Shown here piece by piece: positions 60,101 to 64,000 of a DNA stretch of 64,000 nucleotides. The position numbers were made by a program, and so were the translations under genes. The stretch's first letter is position 1. The number at the start of each line of letters is the position of its first letter. This stretch comes from Acanthaster planci (Eukaryota > Echinodermata > Asteroidea > Valvatida > Acanthasteridae): positions 844,879-908,878 of the forward strand of contig NW_019091452.1 in assembly GCF_001949145.1 (NCBI RefSeq), written 5' to 3'. A model generated the notes under the pieces. The model did not search any database and was not told where the DNA came from. It saw only the letters and a program-made list of their open reading frames with translations.

Positions 60101-60110
60101 TATAAATGCG
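60101..60110 (+). promoter_or_regulatory. TATA-box-like element
   Basis: TATAAATGCG lies at the start of a GC-richer ~250 bp segment and about 250 bp upstream of a Kozak-type ATG at 60353. A pol II start would fall near 60130. It directly abuts a TACATG block (CTACATGTATAAATG), so the match could be incidental. Confidence 0.3.
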
Positions 60111-60352
60111 GACAGAGCACACTCGCCTGGGCTGGCGGCTCAGTATTTGTCTGGGTGGAACTCCAATAGTGAAGTACATGTAGGTAGGAGGACGGCTGGT
60201 TGAGGAGGGTCCGTCCGTCTCTGTGCGTGTTTGTGTACATTCCAGCAGTCAGTCTGCCGCGGTCGACCTCTTGCTCAAGCCAACCACACGCAGGGAGATT
60301 CCACTGAACTGACACTGTCTGACAAGCCCCTGGGATCAGCTCGCTTATCACC

Positions 60353-60395
60353 ATGGACGGCAGTGCGTTCCGCAAGCACATGGCTAAAATTTACG
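60353..60395 (+). CDS. Possible first coding exon, unknown product
   Basis: TATCACCATGG is a good start context, preceded by a ~220 bp GC-rich leader unlike the neighbouring AT-rich DNA. The frame reads MDGSAFRKHMAKIY, then ACG|GTCAGT, a moderate splice donor at 60395/60396. Without splicing the frame ends after 37 codons in hydrophobic, low-information sequence. I do not recognise the peptide. The TATA-like element upstream and the ratchet-like site at 48.6 kb agree on the plus strand but cannot belong to the same intron, because this would be a first exon. An alternative is chance. Confidence 0.25.
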
Positions 60396-63300
60396 GTCAG
60401 TGGACGATTTATATCTCGTCAGGGCTGCAGTGCCATTTATATTTGTTTATTGTCGCTCTCTGTTGATACAATTTAATTTTGAATGATTGTGGCAGGGTTC
60501 TTGTCTCAGTGGTACTGCAACATTGTGTTTTTTAATTATTTCTCCTTGTTAATTTTTTAATTAAGCTATGCTAGGAGGTGCAAAGTCTTCCCTTAACCAA
60601 TTTCCTTTTTTTGACAGCTGTTTACCAGTACCTGACCAAATAATTCGAACCGTTATGTACCACGGATTTTGTTGTTTCTTAATCTCGAAAAGCTGCCAGA
60701 AATTTTAATTTCCTTTACCCCATTTCCTTGTCTGTTAGATGAGTGCAGTTGGCAAACATGGCATATTTGTTCATTTTGGCCGCACATAAGAGGATGAAAT
60801 GAGGCATTTTCTTTTTATTTACAATCTGTCTGTGCAGTGCCCTGACACATTGATTTTTATGAGTGTGGGTAGGTCAGCTCAAATACAGAAATTACGAATC
60901 TGAATGCTGGAATCCTTTCCAATCTACAAACATGTACATGTATGCACCAGTGTTTGAGAAACAGTATGGAAAAGAAATGTTCATCTTTCGCCCAAGAATT
61001 TGTACGAACGCAGAATGCATTAAGTTGTGTCAATTAGTTCTGTGGCAGAATTTATCAATTTCCCTTTTGTCATTCTTGCCGTTTCCAAACTCTTTGTCAT
61101 TTGCAACACGTTAAGCAAAGAGCAGTTTTTCAGAAAGGGAATATACCAGAGTATAGACGTGTGTAAAATAGAATGCAAACTGACCATTTAATTTCACTTT
61201 TTTGGAGGGAGAACTTCTTTCCGTTTGCAAATTACAGAAATGAGTTTGTTAGCGCTGTGACCAATTTCCACTTTTGTAAGGAAGTGCCCTACAGTGAAAT
61301 TTTCTACACCTATGTTTTCATGGGCAAATTTTTCACATGTACATGTATGCAGATTGCAGCTGTGTATTAATAGTTTTCAGCCTTCTCATGTGGAAAGCAG
61401 AGGGATGATAAGAAACAACACCTGCAAAAGGTGTCAGTTTCTGTTACTGAGCTGACCTTGACATTTTGGAGCCTGGCCGAGTTTATTGATCGCTGTCCAG
61501 GGCTTGCGACAAATTTCATTGTTGTGCCTGCACGCGCCGGCCGGAACATGCTGGTGTAAGATCTGACAAATAAAGGGATGTGCATCGCTTTGTTAATATC
61601 TCATACTGTAAATTTAGAGCAGAGAAACAGCATTCCGTGGGGCTTTTTGAGCGATGACTGTTGTTAAACTTATTTGAAACAGGTACAGAATTTAAGAGAA
61701 AGATGACAAATGCTTTCAGTTTGCTTATGAAATGTAAATACCTCAGATTTGACCCCTTTAACCTTTAAAAGTTTCTTTAATTGCTGCTATTGAGTGCTTC
61801 CACCTCTCCCACCCCTACCCCATGAAAAATATCCTGGCGACACCCTCAAGTGGAAATTTTTCTGATTGGAACATTTGCAGCATCCTATGAACACTCATTA
61901 GTCCAACTATTTGAGTTAAACCCCAACAAAACGGTGAATATGGTACAACAGGTCTTTTGGATGGTAAAGTGTACATGTACATGTACATGTATCCTCCATT
62001 TTGGTATGTATCGGGTATCCAGGTCATCACAGCCTTGCAATAAACCATCCATCTCCTCTGAAATAGATCGCAAATATTTTCATGACGGACCACTCATCAA
62101 ACTGGCTCTGAAATTGCCGTCCAGATATTTCTGTTTGTTCCTGAGTGAGATGTCTGTATTTATTTTTTCTTGATCAAATATCTGCCTCTGCTGCGATATA
62201 TTTTGGGCCGGTACATGTCTCTAACATCTTCTCGTGTCCTTCAGCGTGAAAGTAAGGGGAAAAACATGTACAATTCCTAATTAAGTTGTTCTTTTTATGT
62301 GTAACGGCCTCTCACATGCAGTGCAGACAGATGTGTTCAAATTGGAATGAAGTGGGTTTGAGGAGAAATATTTTTAGAATGTGGGATGTTACAAAGTTTT
62401 CACCTGCTGGGATGTCATTCACGGAATTTTGAACACATGGAGGTCAAGTTACATCTATATTTGTTCAGAAGGGTTTAAAAAATAGTGTTGTGTTTGACAA
62501 GTTTTCTGGAGCCTCTGTTAAACCCATCATTACATGTACATACATGTATGTGATGAAATCTGAGATTTGAACCAAATCCAGTGTGAACATAGGGAAATAC
62601 TGTCACTTCTCTGACTTTGAACATGAGAAACGCTTTGGTTGTTAAAGCTCCACAAAGATTTAACTGCAAGAGCTTTTTTATCCAATTTTACAAGATGTCT
62701 GGAGGAAAATCTTTCCCATGTTCAGCTGTTAAGACAGGGATGGAGTCTCTCATCCATTTTCAATAAAAGAACTTACAATCTGAATGTTGGCAAATACATG
62801 TATCTTCCATCATCACTTTTTAATGTACTTTCCAGTAGTGCCTCTTCAAAGCCAGCACCCTTGAGTTCTGTGAAAGATTAAGTAGTCTAGGAGGTTTACG
62901 ACCCCCAGGAGCATATGTGTCCCATCTTTGAAAGTGTGACATGATTTCCTGGTGGCCGCCTGGGATTGAGGACATGTGCAGAAATGTCTGTGCCAAAGGC
63001 ATCCATTCCCATAGCGCATGGCCTCCCCAACCACAAGCATTTCTCCTATTAACTTACCGGAGGCACCCCAAACACTTGTCCCTTTGAAAGTAAAAATGGT
63101 CCTCTTAGGTGGCTGACAGTTTATGCAATTTACATCACAAGCTGTTACCCGCTCACCCATCCGTGACACTGCTTCAGTAGAGATCTTGATGAAAATTACA
63201 AATTAGCGTGGATTCGCTGGAGTGTGTAGAAGCAGCCATACGTGTGTTATTTGATGATGCTTGGCAATTTAGTTGGCTGTTGGTATTGATTTTCCAGGTC

Positions 63301-64000
63301 AAGTTCGGCAAGCGGCATGGGATGAAAGAATTCTTGACTGAGATGTATGCAGCATGCCATGGACACACTTGTCTGTTATTTATTGATACAGCATGCCTCC
63401 CCACATGTTCATTGTTAGTATCAGGTTTGAGTTTATGGGATAGTTGTTGAATTCTGGACTCTTTATTAGAGACAAGGTGATGAAATAGACACTTACTGGT
63501 CCCTGTATCCAGATCAAAGGCTCTTGGCAGTGAAGGAAGCTTTGCAGTATGTTTCAACAAAGGAAATTAGGGCCTTTAGCTTCCCTAACACGTAAACAAA
63601 TAAATCAGTTTATACTAGCGGATATATAAACATGGTCTAGCAATCTGTATTTGGAGGCTGGCTGAAAGCTATCCTACTATCTATCTGCAAAACTTTCCCT
63701 GGTTTGCAATGTACATGTACACATGCACATGACGTCCAAGATGAAGTGAAGGCAGGCCTTGTGTTAAATATGACCGTCAGGCCTGTTGTAGCAAAGTGGT
63801 TCCATGACACCCTCTCGGAATGTTGCAAAAAAAAAAAATATGGGAAGAAACATCAGATGAATGTCGGCCTCCTCCCATACATGTACGTTAGGAGTCAACA
63901 TTTGTGGCATTTGGCTGTATTTGAAAAACGGGTCAAACGGCCACATTTCTTTGGTCCCAAAACTAATATCGTCTGCAGCAATATTGGCCGTACCACGTAC
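60396..64000. other. Gene-free stretch, possible first intron
   Basis: No gene is supported; frames up to 128 codons overlap on both strands. TACATG blocks are sparser than on the left (60932, 61340, 61970-61992, 62534 and 63712). 61440-61560 is GC-richer and repeat-poor. Confidence 0.45.

Overview
This 64 kb window is eukaryotic, almost certainly animal, non-coding DNA. No open reading frame exceeds 177 codons. None of the long ones looks like a known protein except a decayed Tc1-type transposase, and there is no operon-like gene packing. The only evidence for host genes is weak: a TATA box, GC-rich leader and ATG exon near 60.1-60.4 kb, one possible 76 bp exon on the minus strand near 39.1 kb, and two splice-site-like ratchet signals. 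The likely setting is a long intron or a gene desert. The repeats (a Sleeping Beauty-like IR/DR Tc1 element, a tRNA-derived SINE family, foldback MITEs, inverted elements with 14-16 bp target duplications) fit a marine invertebrate, probably a deuterostome such as an echinoderm, hemichordate or cephalochordate. This placement is inference; no host gene confirms it.

The overriding compositional signal is the palindromic unit TACATG (GTACATGTAC and variants), present in nearly every kilobase, with the related palindrome TACCGGTA also recurrent. Where two copies of the same repeat can be compared, TACATG blocks are present in one and absent from the other. They have therefore expanded inside older DNA, including inside a transposase reading frame.

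Layout. 0-0.15 kb: 26 bp G-rich minisatellite. 6.3-8.9 kb: SINE, an interspersed repeat, a foldback MITE and a TACCGAACAT element. 13.1-18.1 kb: a duplicated 205 bp sequence and an A-rich ~60 bp satellite present twice, joined at the single N (14681). 22.3 kb: a 23 bp TACATG minisatellite. 23.2-26.9 kb: MITEs. 27.06-28.88 kb: a complete but dead Tc1-like transposon with TA duplication. 32.5-33.2 kb: a TIR MITE and an inverted retroelement with TSD. 33.3-38.9 kb: SINEs, a 35.8 kb palindrome carrying histone-type 3' stem-loops, and an inverted pair of a 140 bp repeat. 41.3-48.1 kb: degenerate minisatellites, a MITE and a LINE-like 3' end. 51.2-52.7 kb: possible pogo-like remnants and a second inverted retroelement with TSD. 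54.3-59.3 kb: a perfect palindrome, a 58 bp satellite, two foldback MITEs and a tRNA-like SINE. 60.1-64 kb: the promoter/first-exon candidate and then plain sequence.

I found no multi-gene system. The most unusual items are the TACATG invasion, the two retroelement insertions that share an inverted architecture, and the palindrome with histone-like stem-loops.
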